Under the pieces are notes generated by a model. The model made no database searches. It saw only the letters and a list, made by a program, of their open reading frames with translations, and was not told the origin of the DNA. The position numbers were made by a program, and so were the translations under genes. This document shows, piece by piece, positions 6,994-14,999 of a DNA stretch of 50,782 bases. Source of the stretch: an uncultured Megasphaera sp. (GTDB lineage: Bacteria > Bacillota > Negativicutes > Veillonellales > Megasphaeraceae); NCBI GenBank assembly GCA_900540735.1, contig UQHB01000017.1:1-50782 (forward strand). The letters run 5' to 3'. Positions within the stretch are counted from its first letter, which is position 1. Every line of letters starts with the position of its first letter.

Positions 6994-8217
6994 TTGGCAT
7001 TAATCGTGAAAAAGTTTGGCGGCAGCTCTGTCGCAACGCCAGACAAAATGCGTGCTATTGTACAACGTGTCTTGAAAAGTAAAAAACCGGGCGATAAAAT
7101 TGTCATCGTCGTTTCGGCTATGGGGGACTCGACAGATGAATTAGTGGCCTTAGCACAGCAAATTACGACGAAGACCTATGGACGAGAAATGGATATGCTT
7201 CTCTCTACGGGCGAACAAGTATCGATTGCGTTAATGGCTATGGCCTTTGAAGCAGCCGGTCAGAAAGCAATTTCCTTTACCGGTGCCCAGGCCGGTATCC
7301 AAACGAGTGATGCCTTTAACAAAGGCCGTATTCTCGAAATGCAGCCAGAACGTATTATGGAAGCCTTAGACGAAGGCAATGTCGTTGTCGTTGCTGGGTT
7401 CCAAGGGATTACAGACCATGGCGATATTACGACCCTGGGCCGTGGTGGTTCCGATACGACTGCTGTAGCGATTGCAGGTGCTATTCATGCCGATGTCTGT
7501 GAAATTTACACAGACGTTGACGGTGTCTATACATCGGACCCCCGTGTCGTTCCGAAAGCGATGAAAATTCAAGAAATTACCTATGGGGAAATGCTCGAAA
7601 TGGCAAAACTCGGTGCCGGTGTCATGCAGCCACGAGCTGTAGAAATGGGCAGTCGGTTTAACGTTCCAATTCACGTGCGTTCCACATTTTCAGAAGCAAC
7701 AGGTACGATTATCAAGGGGGATTGTTCTATGGAAATCAAACAGTATCTCATCCGCGGCGTAGCGCAAGATAAGAACGTCGCTAAAATTACAGTTTTAGGG
7801 ATTCCTAATAAACCGGGATTTGCGTATAAAATCTTCTCTGAACTGGCAGAAAAGAGTATTGATGTCGACATGATCGTCCAAAGCGTCCGCGTTGCTAAAG
7901 AAGGCGTCACAGACATTACCTTTACCGTTGCAGCCAGCGATTTGAGTGCTGTCCATGACGTACTCGATCATATCCGTCAGGAAATCGCTATTGAAGACAT
8001 TTTAATCGACGAACACATGGCGAAAGTCTCTGTCGTCGGTGCCGGTATGGCTGGCCATCCGGGCATTGCTGCCGATATGTTTGGCGTACTCGGTGATTTA
8101 CATATTAACATTGAAATCATTTCTACGTCTGAAATCAGCATTACATGCCTCATTAGCGAAGACCATCTCGACGAAGCTGTTCGTGCTATTCACGCGCATT
8201 TCTTCGGCGAAAACTAG
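6994..8217 (+). CDS. lysC: aspartate kinase
   Basis: A 407-residue monofunctional aspartokinase that phosphorylates aspartate, the first step toward lysine, diaminopimelate, threonine and methionine. The kinase domain opens with LIVKKFGGSSVATPDKM and contains the substrate loop GRGGSDTTA near residue 150. Two ACT domains follow (about 265-335 and 345-400), the normal allosteric module. The start is TTG, chosen because IVKKFGGSS begins immediately after it, as in the family; the ribosome-binding site GCGAGGGA is modest. A 99-residue unknown gene follows 9 nt downstream. Confidence 0.93.
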   Translation: MALIVKKFGGSSVATPDKMRAIVQRVLKSKKPGDKIVIVVSAMGDSTDELVALAQQITTKTYGREMDMLLSTGEQVSIALMAMAFEAAGQKAISFTGAQAGIQTSDAFNKGRILEMQPERIMEALDEGNVVVVAGFQGITDHGDITTLGRGGSDTTAVAIAGAIHADVCEIYTDVDGVYTSDPRVVPKAMKIQEITYGEMLEMAKLGAGVMQPRAVEMGSRFNVPIHVRSTFSEATGTIIKGDCSMEIKQYLIRGVAQDKNVAKITVLGIPNKPGFAYKIFSELAEKSIDVDMIVQSVRVAKEGVTDITFTVAASDLSAVHDVLDHIRQEIAIEDILIDEHMAKVSVVGAGMAGHPGIAADMFGVLGDLHINIEIISTSEISITCLISEDHLDEAVRAIHAHFFGEN

Positions 8218-8226
8218 AGGTGCTCC

Positions 8227-8526
8227 ATGTCTGTGTTGGATAGCTTTGTCGATGAAATGCTCCAGTCTGAGCTGCCTAAGACGGTCTTGATTGAACGATT
8301 GCTTCATGGACTCGCCGTAGAAAAGCCGCCCCAATTCCAGGTGCCGGCACCGCTGTATACGTTCGAGTCTAACTTACACGGATTCGTCTACGATTATCAA
8401 GCGCAAGAAGTACGTATATGCTATAAAGTGACCCATTCCGTGTACAACGATATGACCGTGTCCTTTGCGACGTTTCGCGTCGTCTTAGAGGGCTTGGGCG
8501 TATGTATCCGAATGCAGAAATGGTAA
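8227..8526 (+). CDS. hypothetical protein downstream of lysC
   Basis: A 99-residue soluble protein with no recognised domain. The first third is acidic and helical; the rest (LHGFVYDYQAQEVRICYKVT) alternates charged and hydrophobic residues as in a small beta-rich fold. It starts 9 nt after lysC with GAGGTG as ribosome-binding site and is followed directly by a terminator, so it is the last gene of the lysC transcript. Codon use matches its neighbours, which argues that it is a real native gene. Confidence 0.65.
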   Translation: MSVLDSFVDEMLQSELPKTVLIERLLHGLAVEKPPQFQVPAPLYTFESNLHGFVYDYQAQEVRICYKVTHSVYNDMTVSFATFRVVLEGLGVCIRMQKW

Positions 8527-8530
8527 GATA

Positions 8531-8566
8531 ATGCCGCAGTTCCTCGGGAATTGCGGTATTTTTTAT
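8531..8566 (+). terminator. terminator of the lysC transcript
   Basis: ATGCCGCAGTTCC (8531-8543) pairs with GGAATTGCGGTAT (8547-8559), with two mismatched positions, followed by TTTTTT. It ends just before the ribosome-binding site of acpS. Confidence 0.7.
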
Positions 8567-8580
8567 GGGAGGAATGGCTT

Positions 8581-8952
8581 ATGTTTTGTGGAATCGATAT
8601 TGTCGAAATCAGCCGCATTAAAGAGATGTCCGACCGTCATCCCCAGTCGCTGGCGCGGTTCTTTACGAAAGAAGAATTAGCTCACTGCGCGACGCGGCAA
8701 AAAACGAAGTATGCATCCTTGGCCGGGATTTTTGCAGCGAAAGAAGCATTTTTTAAAGCCTTAGGCACAGGCTTTCGGAAAGGGAAGTGGACCGACGTAG
8801 AAGTACTTCATACGGAATACGGCGCGCCCTATTTCCACTTGACCGGCGAATATGCCGTCGCAGCCGCCGAATGGTCGACAGCAGACCCGGCTCTTTCCAT
8901 TAGTCATGACGGGGCCTATGCCATTGCTCAAGTGGTTTGGCCTAAAGAATAG
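8581..8952 (+). CDS. acpS: holo-[acyl-carrier-protein] synthase
   Basis: A 123-residue AcpS that transfers 4'-phosphopantetheine from CoA to the acyl carrier protein. The family N-terminus GIDIVEISRI (Asp and Glu for Mg2+) lies at residues 4-13 and AAKEAFFKALGTG near residues 53-65. The ATG at 8581 is chosen over an earlier in-frame ATG at 8551 because it follows GGGAGGAA at 8568-8575 and because the family begins at this point; the earlier start would lie inside the terminator hairpin. It is 10 nt upstream of the NAD(P)HX repair gene, a common Firmicutes arrangement. Confidence 0.93.
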   Translation: MFCGIDIVEISRIKEMSDRHPQSLARFFTKEELAHCATRQKTKYASLAGIFAAKEAFFKALGTGFRKGKWTDVEVLHTEYGAPYFHLTGEYAVAAAEWSTADPALSISHDGAYAIAQVVWPKE

Positions 8953-8962
8953 GAGGAAGATG

Positions 8963-10615
8963 ATGCAAAAAGTAAATACAGCCGCGCAGATGCGGCACAT
9001 GGATCAAACGGCCATGCATGGCAAGTATGCTATTGCCCCGGCAGTACTTATGGAAAATGCCGGACATGCTGTGGCCCTGGAAGGGGGCAATTTTATAGAC
9101 GGCTGGAACGGCAAAAATGTGGTGATTCTCTGCGGGAAAGGGAATAATGGTGGCGATGGCTTTGTTCTGGCCCGTCATATTATCGGTGCCGGTGCACGGG
9201 CTTATGTCTATGTTTTAGGCGACGAAGCAGGCTACAGCGACGAAGCTAAAGCCCATTTACAGACGATTGAGCAAATGGAAGATGGCGAAAGCCTTATGAT
9301 TTCTTCCTTTGCAGATACAACGAGCGATTGTTCGCTCTTGCGGCACCGCCTCGTGACGAGCGATGTCGTCGTCGACGCTATCTTAGGGACGGGCTTTCAC
9401 GGTGATTTGCGTGCGCCCGTGTCGGGCATCGTCGCGATGGTCAATGAAATTGCAGCTCAAGGACGCTTAACTGTCATTGCCGTCGATATACCGACTGGAG
9501 TCAACGCCGATACAGGTGCTGTCAGTGGTGCCGATACAGACGATAACGGCCCTCTCTTTGCCGATTTGACCGTGACCTTTGGGGCCCTCAAACGAGGCTT
9601 AGTCTTCTATCCTGGCCGTACGTGTGCTGGCCAAGTCGTCGTCGATGCGATTGGCATGCCGGCTCCGCTCTTGACGCAGGCAGAAGACGAACCAGCCTAT
9701 TTGTTACAGCAAGGAGATATTGCTGAAGTGATGACACCACGCAGCCCAGACAGCCATAAAGGGACACACGGTACGATTGGCATTGTGGCTGGCTCCATGG
9801 ATATGGCTGGCGCAGCCCTCATGGCCGCTCATGGTGCCGTCCGTGCCGGTGCAGGCAAGGTCTTTTTGCGTGTGCCCTTACGGACTGCACCGTACTGCAT
9901 TGCGCGCCAACCGGAAATCATGGTCCGCGGTGTCGGCAAAGGCGGTCAATTTAAAGACGAAGACGCTGCATCAATTCTCAAAGAAAGTAAGAACTGGTCT
10001 GTTGCAGCCCTTGGCCCAGGCTTGGGTACGTCTGATAAGACGAAGAAATTCGTCAAAGCTGTGCTCGAAGGCTTATCTTGCCCGACTGTCGTCGATGCAG
10101 ACGCGCTCAATCTCCTCGTTGGGAAACAAAAATTTATTTCTACCTTAGATATTCCCCTCGTCTTTACGCCGCACTTGGCAGAATTTAGCCGTCTGAGCGG
10201 CTTGTCCATGGCTGAAATCAAGGCCGATATTATTAAGGCTGCGACGGATTTTGTCAAAGCTTGGAAGGTCACACTCGTCCTCAAAGGGGCTCCGACGATT
10301 ATTGTCTCTGCGAAGACCGGCAACGTTTACATCAATCCGACCGGCAACGCCGGTATGGCCTGCGGCGGTATGGGCGATATTCTCACGGGCATGACGGCGG
10401 CTCTCATTGGTCACAACGGTATCGATGATGTCTGCAGTGCTGCGTGTGCGGCTGTGTATATTCATGGTGCTGCTGGCGATGCGTGCCGCGACAAGATTGG
10501 CCCGTACGGCTTTACGCCTATGGACGTAGCTGACACAATTCCGTCTGTTTTAGGGAATTTAGAACAGTCCTTGGCCGTGCCGCTCTTACAACGGCCTATG
10601 ATTGGAGGAAAATAA
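8963..10615 (+). CDS. nnr: bifunctional NAD(P)H-hydrate epimerase / ADP-dependent NAD(P)H-hydrate dehydratase
   Basis: A 550-residue fusion that repairs hydrated NAD(P)H. The N-terminal YjeF_N half (about 1-215) epimerises NAD(P)HX, with GKGNNGGDG near residues 55-63; the C-terminal carbohydrate-kinase-like half (about 230-545) dehydrates S-NAD(P)HX using ADP, with GGMGDILTGM near residues 466-475. ATG 8963 is preferred over ATG 8960 because it sits 6 nt from AGGAGG (8951-8956); both are in frame. It belongs to a cluster acpS-nnr-MBL lipoprotein-DUF3006 with gaps of 0-10 nt. Confidence 0.93.
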   Translation: MQKVNTAAQMRHMDQTAMHGKYAIAPAVLMENAGHAVALEGGNFIDGWNGKNVVILCGKGNNGGDGFVLARHIIGAGARAYVYVLGDEAGYSDEAKAHLQTIEQMEDGESLMISSFADTTSDCSLLRHRLVTSDVVVDAILGTGFHGDLRAPVSGIVAMVNEIAAQGRLTVIAVDIPTGVNADTGAVSGADTDDNGPLFADLTVTFGALKRGLVFYPGRTCAGQVVVDAIGMPAPLLTQAEDEPAYLLQQGDIAEVMTPRSPDSHKGTHGTIGIVAGSMDMAGAALMAAHGAVRAGAGKVFLRVPLRTAPYCIARQPEIMVRGVGKGGQFKDEDAASILKESKNWSVAALGPGLGTSDKTKKFVKAVLEGLSCPTVVDADALNLLVGKQKFISTLDIPLVFTPHLAEFSRLSGLSMAEIKADIIKAATDFVKAWKVTLVLKGAPTIIVSAKTGNVYINPTGNAGMACGGMGDILTGMTAALIGHNGIDDVCSAACAAVYIHGAAGDACRDKIGPYGFTPMDVADTIPSVLGNLEQSLAVPLLQRPMIGGK

Positions 10616-10618
10616 GGG

Positions 10619-11554
10619 ATGGTTCATCGTAAATTTATATCCTATATTGTTTCGGCATGTCTCTCGCTCATGCTCTTGCTCTCCGGCTGTGCGTCTAGTG
10701 TCTCCCAAGCCGTCCAAGGCGGTGCCAACGCCGTCTCCAGCCTGGCTGCGTCCGATAAGAACCTGCAAGTGACGATGCTCAACGTAGGCCAAGCAGACGC
10801 GACGCTCATTCAGTATAAAGGGCAAAATATGCTCATCGACACAGGCGACGTAGACAGCCGGGACGAACTGGTCAAAGACTTGCAGGCCAAAGGCGTGAAG
10901 ACCTTGGACATTGTCCTCATTACGCACCCTCATGGCGACCACATGGGCGGTATGGCAGCACTTTTTAAAGCCTTTACGATTAAACAGCTCTACGATAATG
11001 GCCAGTCTGCCAACACGGCGATGTACAAGAATTATTTAAAAAATATTAAGGCCAAACAAATTCCCTATAAAGCCTTGAAAAAGGGGGATACCATCACCCT
11101 CGGCGGTGATGTGAAATTTGCTGTTCTCTCACCAAGTGAGCCTTTTACAAAAGACAATACACCAGGCGTGTCGGCTTCAGGCCTGACCAATGATAATTCT
11201 ATTGTCTGCAAAATGACCTATGGTGATTTCTCGATTATGTTCACCGGGGACGCGCAAAAAGAAGTAGAAGATAAACTGCTCCAAGACTATAAAGGCGATG
11301 CCTTGCAGGCGACGATTCTCAAAGTGGGCCATCACGGCAGTAAAACGTCGTCGTCACCAGCCTTCGTCAAAGCCGTAGCCCCAAAGGCTGCGACTATTTC
11401 GTGCGGTGTCAACAACCAGTACCAATTTCCGCACAAGCCGACCCTCGATACGCTCCAGAAAAACAAGGTCGACGTGTACCGGACCGACAAAAACGGCAGC
11501 ATTACCATTACGAGCGACGGCAAATCATATAGTATCACAAAGGAGCGAGGCTAA
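10619..11554 (+). CDS. ComEC/Rec2-like metallo-beta-lactamase fold lipoprotein
   Basis: A 311-residue exported hydrolase. A signal peptide ends in the lipobox LLSGC (Cys24). The MBL domain runs from about residue 48: LNVGQADATLI, then the metal motif THPHGDHMGG near residue 100 and the later ligand region KVGHHGSKTSSS near 237. This is the soluble C-terminal part of ComEC as a stand-alone, membrane-anchored protein; in ComEC the domain is thought to degrade the non-transported DNA strand, but the substrate here is unknown. The start is ATG behind GGAGG (10603-10607). It is followed immediately by a DUF3006 gene, a pairing seen in other Firmicutes. Confidence 0.88.
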   Translation: MVHRKFISYIVSACLSLMLLLSGCASSVSQAVQGGANAVSSLAASDKNLQVTMLNVGQADATLIQYKGQNMLIDTGDVDSRDELVKDLQAKGVKTLDIVLITHPHGDHMGGMAALFKAFTIKQLYDNGQSANTAMYKNYLKNIKAKQIPYKALKKGDTITLGGDVKFAVLSPSEPFTKDNTPGVSASGLTNDNSIVCKMTYGDFSIMFTGDAQKEVEDKLLQDYKGDALQATILKVGHHGSKTSSSPAFVKAVAPKAATISCGVNNQYQFPHKPTLDTLQKNKVDVYRTDKNGSITITSDGKSYSITKERG

Positions 11555-11773
11555 ATGAAAGAAACCCTCATTGCTAGTATCGATAGAATTACAGAACAGA
11601 CAGCGTACTTCAACCTTGATGACGGCGAACGGGAACTGCAGCTGCCGTGCTGGACCTTGCCTGACGGGGCAGAAGAAGGCATGGCCTTTACGATTACCAT
11701 CGAGCGGAACGAAGAAGAAGAAGAAAAACTCCGCGCCGAAATAGCACAACTTCGACACGACTTAGGTCAGTAA
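11555..11773 (+). CDS. DUF3006 domain-containing protein
   Basis: A 72-residue acidic protein whose ATG follows the previous stop with no gap. The pattern IDRITEQTAYFNLDDGERELQLP, then LPDGAEEGM, fits DUF3006, a small beta-barrel-like domain found beside ComEC-like hydrolases. The ribosome-binding site AAGGAG lies at 11539-11545 inside the upstream gene. The C-terminus is a Glu/Lys-rich helix. Function unknown; the fixed linkage suggests a partner or regulator of the MBL protein. Confidence 0.8.
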   Translation: MKETLIASIDRITEQTAYFNLDDGERELQLPCWTLPDGAEEGMAFTITIERNEEEEEKLRAEIAQLRHDLGQ

Positions 11774-11806
11774 TGTTACACTTTTCTATGAAATAAATGC
11801 AACGAT

Positions 11807-11836
11807 GTGACATAGCCATGTCTGCTGTGGTATAAT
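11807..11836 (+). promoter_or_regulatory. promoter for the AMIN amidase gene
   Basis: GTGACA (11807-11812) and TATAAT (11831-11836) with an 18-nt spacer and an extended -10 (TGG before TATAAT). Confidence 0.7.
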
Positions 11837-11870
11837 GGTACAGCTAGTGTATAGAAAGGAGTAGATAAGT

Positions 11871-13049
11871 GTGCTTAAAAAGTTGTTTCTTTTGCCTCTT
11901 CTCCTGCTCTTGTGCATGATTCCAGTCTTTTCATCACAAGCGGCAGCGAAGCCGGAAATTACGAGTATCCGGACGGCAACGCGGAATGATGCGAACATTC
12001 CCTTTTTTCGAACGGTCTTAGAAGTTAATGGGGTCATGAACCCTAAACTATATATCGACAAAGATGGCCAGTACGTCTTTGTCACCTTGCCAAATGCAAA
12101 AGTTGCGAAAGGTGTCGATAAAAGCTTTAAGACCAATAAGAACATTGTTTCCCGTATGTCCTTAGAAACGCGTTCGTCCGGGACGGATGTGACGCTCCGC
12201 ATGCCGACGAAGGTCACAAAAGATGATATTAAAGTCTTTACCTTGCCTGGCTTGACAAAGAATACGACGCGCGTCGTCATCGATGTCAATGATAAATCAG
12301 GGAAAGTAAAGCAGTGGAGCCACTGGAATGACACGTCCATTGGTATTTCCAATGAATCGAAGAAGCAAGTCGAAAAGACGCAGCAGCAACAGCAAAAAGA
12401 TAAGTGGAATAAACAGCCTGCTCAGAATATTCCGGCTACGAACCCAGCCCTTTCATACAGCTTGACCCAAGGCCTAAAAGGGAAAGTCATTGCCATTGAC
12501 CCCGGTCATGGCGGTAGTGATTCCGGTGCAGTTGGTTCGTATTCTCAGGAAAAAGATATTACCTTGGCTATTTCAAAACGCCTCCAGACACTCTTAAATG
12601 ATGCTGGCGCAACGGTCATTATGACGCGAACGACGGACGTCGATGTGTATGGCCCTTATGCCGGTGCTGTTGAAGAGCTTCAGGCGCGTGCCAATGTAGC
12701 GAATGCAGCGAAAGCCGATGTCTTTGTGTGCATCCATATTGATTCGTTTGATTCGCCGAATGCTGGCGGTGTGACGGCATATTATAACAGTAAAACGCCG
12801 TATGATTACAGCTTGGCAAAGTATATTCATAACGAAAATATGGAAGTTACGACCTTTGCCGACCGCGGCGTACAGACGGCTAATTTCTACGTGCTCTTGC
12901 ATACGAATATGCCGGCAACGCTCCTCGAGTTAGGGTTTATTTCCAATCCTAATGAAGAAAATGCCTTGAATAGTGCAGATCAGCAGCAGAAATTCGCTGA
13001 ATCTATTGCCAAAGGTTTGGCTGATTATTTTAATCATGGTGGAAAATAG
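11871..13049 (+). CDS. exported N-acetylmuramoyl-L-alanine amidase with AMIN domain
   Basis: A 392-residue periplasmic cell-wall amidase of AmiC type. The GTG start, 9 nt after AAAGGAGT, gives a signal peptide (LKKLFLLPLLLLLCMIPVFSSQAAA). An AMIN domain, which targets such enzymes to septal peptidoglycan, covers about residues 27-135; a Gln/Lys-rich linker (about 165-190) follows; the Amidase_3 domain (about 200-388) holds DPGHGGSDSGA with the first zinc His near residue 212, CIHIDSFD near 288 and LLELGFISNP with the catalytic Glu near 353. It is closed by its own terminator, so it is a single-gene unit. It likely acts in daughter-cell separation. Confidence 0.92.
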   Translation: MLKKLFLLPLLLLLCMIPVFSSQAAAKPEITSIRTATRNDANIPFFRTVLEVNGVMNPKLYIDKDGQYVFVTLPNAKVAKGVDKSFKTNKNIVSRMSLETRSSGTDVTLRMPTKVTKDDIKVFTLPGLTKNTTRVVIDVNDKSGKVKQWSHWNDTSIGISNESKKQVEKTQQQQQKDKWNKQPAQNIPATNPALSYSLTQGLKGKVIAIDPGHGGSDSGAVGSYSQEKDITLAISKRLQTLLNDAGATVIMTRTTDVDVYGPYAGAVEELQARANVANAAKADVFVCIHIDSFDSPNAGGVTAYYNSKTPYDYSLAKYIHNENMEVTTFADRGVQTANFYVLLHTNMPATLLELGFISNPNEENALNSADQQQKFAESIAKGLADYFNHGGK

Positions 13050-13064
13050 AAGATAGTATGTGTG

Positions 13065-13106
13065 AAGCAGACGATGTGAACGTTTTCATGTCGTCTGCTT
13101 TTTTGT
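13065..13106 (+). terminator. terminator of the AMIN amidase gene
   Basis: AAGCAGACGA (13065-13074) pairs with TCGTCTGCTT (13091-13100), followed by TTTTTT. It is directly followed by the left flank of repeat copy 1. Confidence 0.85.
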
Positions 13107-13109
13107 GTC

Positions 13110-13264
13110 ACATATGCTTGGACGGTCGAACATGCCCTTCCGCTGGTGGCCTCACGGTGTGAATGATAGCGCGGCAGGGACTATGCTTTTACGACTTAGG
13201 ACGTTCCGTATGCGTCTTAAAAAGCATAGTCCCTGCCTTTACATCTACTGTAGGCAAGGGCATG
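13110..13264 (+). repeat. hairpin repeat family, copy 1
   Basis: Order of parts: ACATATGCTTGGA (13110-13122); arm CATGCCCTT (13131-13139); hairpin 13173-13237; tag ACATCTACTG (13241-13250); AAGGGCATG (13256-13264), which pairs with the 13131 arm and so encloses the whole unit. The main hairpin has perfect 18-nt arms, GGCAGGGACTATGCTTTT and its complement at 13220-13237. The 29-nt apical part has inner pairs GAC/GTC and ACG/CGT, a TTC loop and unpaired TTAGG and ATGC on the two sides. Three related copies exist at 15398, 32601 and 35329. Confidence 0.85.
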
Positions 13265-13277
13265 CTCTCCCTCTCGG

Positions 13278-14198
13278 TTGTCATCACTTCATTCGCAGCG
13301 TTTGCTGTGGTTCTTGTGGGCTTCGCCTGCCATACGGTATCGTATATTTAAAGCACTAGTAAAACCGACAATTCGAGAGAAAAGCGTCATTCTTGGAATT
13401 TGTTTTATCGTGCTTTGGCTACCAACTGTGTATGGTATTCATGCTATGTTTATGGATGAAGTTGCATATTATGAAATGCGTTCGCAGGTCATGGACGAAG
13501 CTGTAACGTATGGTCAGGAAGGTGCTTGGTGGAAAGCTATTTCCATTTTAGAACCATATCGTTGGGATGAAACGAAGCCATTTAATGATTTATACGCGTA
13601 TTGCTTGGCAAAGAATGATATTGCTAAGCATAAGGATTGGTCGACTATTCCAGATTGGTTTGGAGTTGATAATTTACCGCCTGCTGTACGAGAAGATGCT
13701 GCACAGATTAAGGTATACGTAACAGGTTATCAGCAGTATATGGTAGCGAAAAAGAAGTTTGAAAATTTGCAGAATATGAAAGCCCTTATTGGCTATAAGG
13801 AGTTGCAAGATAAAGAACTAAAAGCGTATACAGATGACCAAGTACCACCGGAGTATCGTGAAGACGCTATCGCTATGCGGCAAGCCGTAGGACAAGCGAT
13901 TATTGAAAATCAGCCAAAGATAGATGCAATCAATGCAGAGCAGCGGCAAAAACGTGAGGCTTCTGAGGCAGCAGCAAAAGCGGATGCGCGGCGCATGGCA
14001 AGTCGACCAAAGAGCCAGAAAGCAAAGGACGAGGAAGATTACAGCCGTGGCTACGATGATGGACGGTTTAGTGCCGCTGAAGGGATTTGGGAAGATTACG
14101 ACGAAGATGAGTCGGATGCGTATATTCGCGGCTATCAAGATGGGCAAGGAGAGGCGCGCGAAGAAATGGAGGATGAAAAGCACCGTTCTCAGCAATAG
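13278..14198 (+). CDS. membrane-anchored hypothetical protein with RGYxDG-type repeats, 5' end uncertain
   Basis: Up to 306 residues. One clear transmembrane helix lies near residues 38-60 (SVILGICFIVLWLPTVYG); the rest is a helical, charged domain, and the last quarter contains two copies of a short motif (YSRGYDDGRF and YIRGYQDGQ). The longest frame starts with TTG at 13278, with no Shine-Dalgarno and only 14 nt after repeat copy 1; no better start with a ribosome-binding site is visible before the membrane helix. The native 5' end may have been lost or replaced when the repeat arrived, or translation starts at a weak site. The product is not recognised. There is no terminator before the rplU promoter. 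Confidence 0.55.
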   Translation: MSSLHSQRLLWFLWASPAIRYRIFKALVKPTIREKSVILGICFIVLWLPTVYGIHAMFMDEVAYYEMRSQVMDEAVTYGQEGAWWKAISILEPYRWDETKPFNDLYAYCLAKNDIAKHKDWSTIPDWFGVDNLPPAVREDAAQIKVYVTGYQQYMVAKKKFENLQNMKALIGYKELQDKELKAYTDDQVPPEYREDAIAMRQAVGQAIIENQPKIDAINAEQRQKREASEAAAKADARRMASRPKSQKAKDEEDYSRGYDDGRFSAAEGIWEDYDEDESDAYIRGYQDGQGEAREEMEDEKHRSQQ

Positions 14199-14221
14199 GT
14201 AACGAGATAAGAAAAAAAATC

Positions 14222-14250
14222 TTGACAACTTTTTGGGTTTGCGATATACT
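14222..14250 (+). promoter_or_regulatory. promoter of the rplU-prp-rpmA operon
   Basis: TTGACA (14222-14227) and TATACT (14245-14250) with a 17-nt spacer, about 95 nt upstream of rplU. Confidence 0.85.
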
Positions 14251-14256
14251 AATTAA

Positions 14257-14345
14257 GTCGTAGCATAAGTGGCTAGGATAAGCCGCATGAAGAGGCTTGT
14301 AAGTGCCGCAAGGCCGCCGTATTCAGCGAGTATATTATAGAGGAG
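14257..14345 (+). ncRNA. probable ribosomal protein L21 leader
   Basis: The roughly 90-nt transcribed leader between the promoter and the rplU ribosome-binding site contains GC-rich blocks that can fold (AGTGGC and GCCGCA, then TGCCGCAAGGC). Firmicutes rplU genes normally carry an autoregulatory L21 leader at this position. The assignment rests on position and general structure; a covariance model search would settle it. Confidence 0.5.
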
Positions 14346-14354
14346 GTGTCACTC

Positions 14355-14666
14355 ATGTACGCTATTATTCAGACTGGTGGAAAACAGTATCGTGTTCAGG
14401 AAGGCGACAGCATTTTCGTTGAAAAGCTCGCTGCTGACGTAGACGCTGAAGTTGTATTCGACCAAGTATTAGCAGTTGTCAACGATGGAGACGTTAAAGT
14501 TGGTGCTCCTGTTGTTGAAGGTGCTAAAGTTACTGGCAAAGTATTGGCTCAAGGTAAAGAAAAGAAAATCCTCGTGTTCAAATACAAAGCTAAATCCAAC
14601 TACCGTCGTCGTCAAGGCCATCGTCAACCGTTTACAAAAGTTACAATCGAAAAGATTGAAGCCTAA
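14355..14666 (+). CDS. rplU: 50S ribosomal protein L21
   Basis: A 103-residue protein with the L21 signature MYAIIQTGGKQYRVQEGD at the N-terminus and RRRQGHRQPFTKV near the end; it binds 23S rRNA. ATG 14355 is chosen over the in-frame GTG at 14346, because AGGAGG (14341-14346) lies 8 nt before it and because L21 begins with MYAII. It is the first gene of the conserved L21-Prp-L27 operon; its stop overlaps the Prp ATG by one base. Confidence 0.97.
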   Translation: MYAIIQTGGKQYRVQEGDSIFVEKLAADVDAEVVFDQVLAVVNDGDVKVGAPVVEGAKVTGKVLAQGKEKKILVFKYKAKSNYRRRQGHRQPFTKVTIEKIEA

Positions 14667-14980
14667 TGACTACTATTTCGATAGTATACGGTAAGACTGG
14701 GGCTATTTGCGGTTTCGATATATCTGGTCATGCCGGGTATAGCGATGCAGGTAGTGATATTGTATGCGCTGCTATTTCGGCGTTGTCTCAAACGACTCTA
14801 CTAGGGTTATTGAAGTACGCACCAGATGATACGACGTATACAGTAGATGAAGAATCAGGAAGTTTAACGGTTCGTGTATCGAAGGGTTCTGTTATTACAG
14901 AAGCCTTATTAGAGACATTGACCTTAGGATTAAAAGAAATTGCACGACAGTATCCGACGTATGTTGTGCTCCATTCATAG
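14666..14980 (+). CDS. prp: ribosomal-processing cysteine protease Prp
   Basis: A 104-residue protease that removes the N-terminal extension of L27. The catalytic pair is visible: His22 in SGHAGYSD and Cys34 in DIVCAAISAL, at the positions known for the family. The gene lies between rplU and rpmA as in most Firmicutes, with TAATG overlap to rplU. The L27 encoded 19 nt downstream has the expected cleavage extension, so the pair is functionally consistent. Confidence 0.95.
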   Translation: MTTISIVYGKTGAICGFDISGHAGYSDAGSDIVCAAISALSQTTLLGLLKYAPDDTTYTVDEESGSLTVRVSKGSVITEALLETLTLGLKEIARQYPTYVVLHS

Positions 14981-14999
14981 ACGTCAGGAGGTGGACAGA

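Noticed and set aside
13173..13237. The hairpin repeats as ordinary rho-independent terminators
   Set aside because: No copy is followed by a T-run; copy 1 comes right after a proper terminator, and copy 4 lies inside a gene pair.
13105..13359. 84-codon plus-strand open frame covering repeat copy 1
   Set aside because: It runs through the structured hairpin, differs in frame from the other copies, and has no ribosome-binding site.
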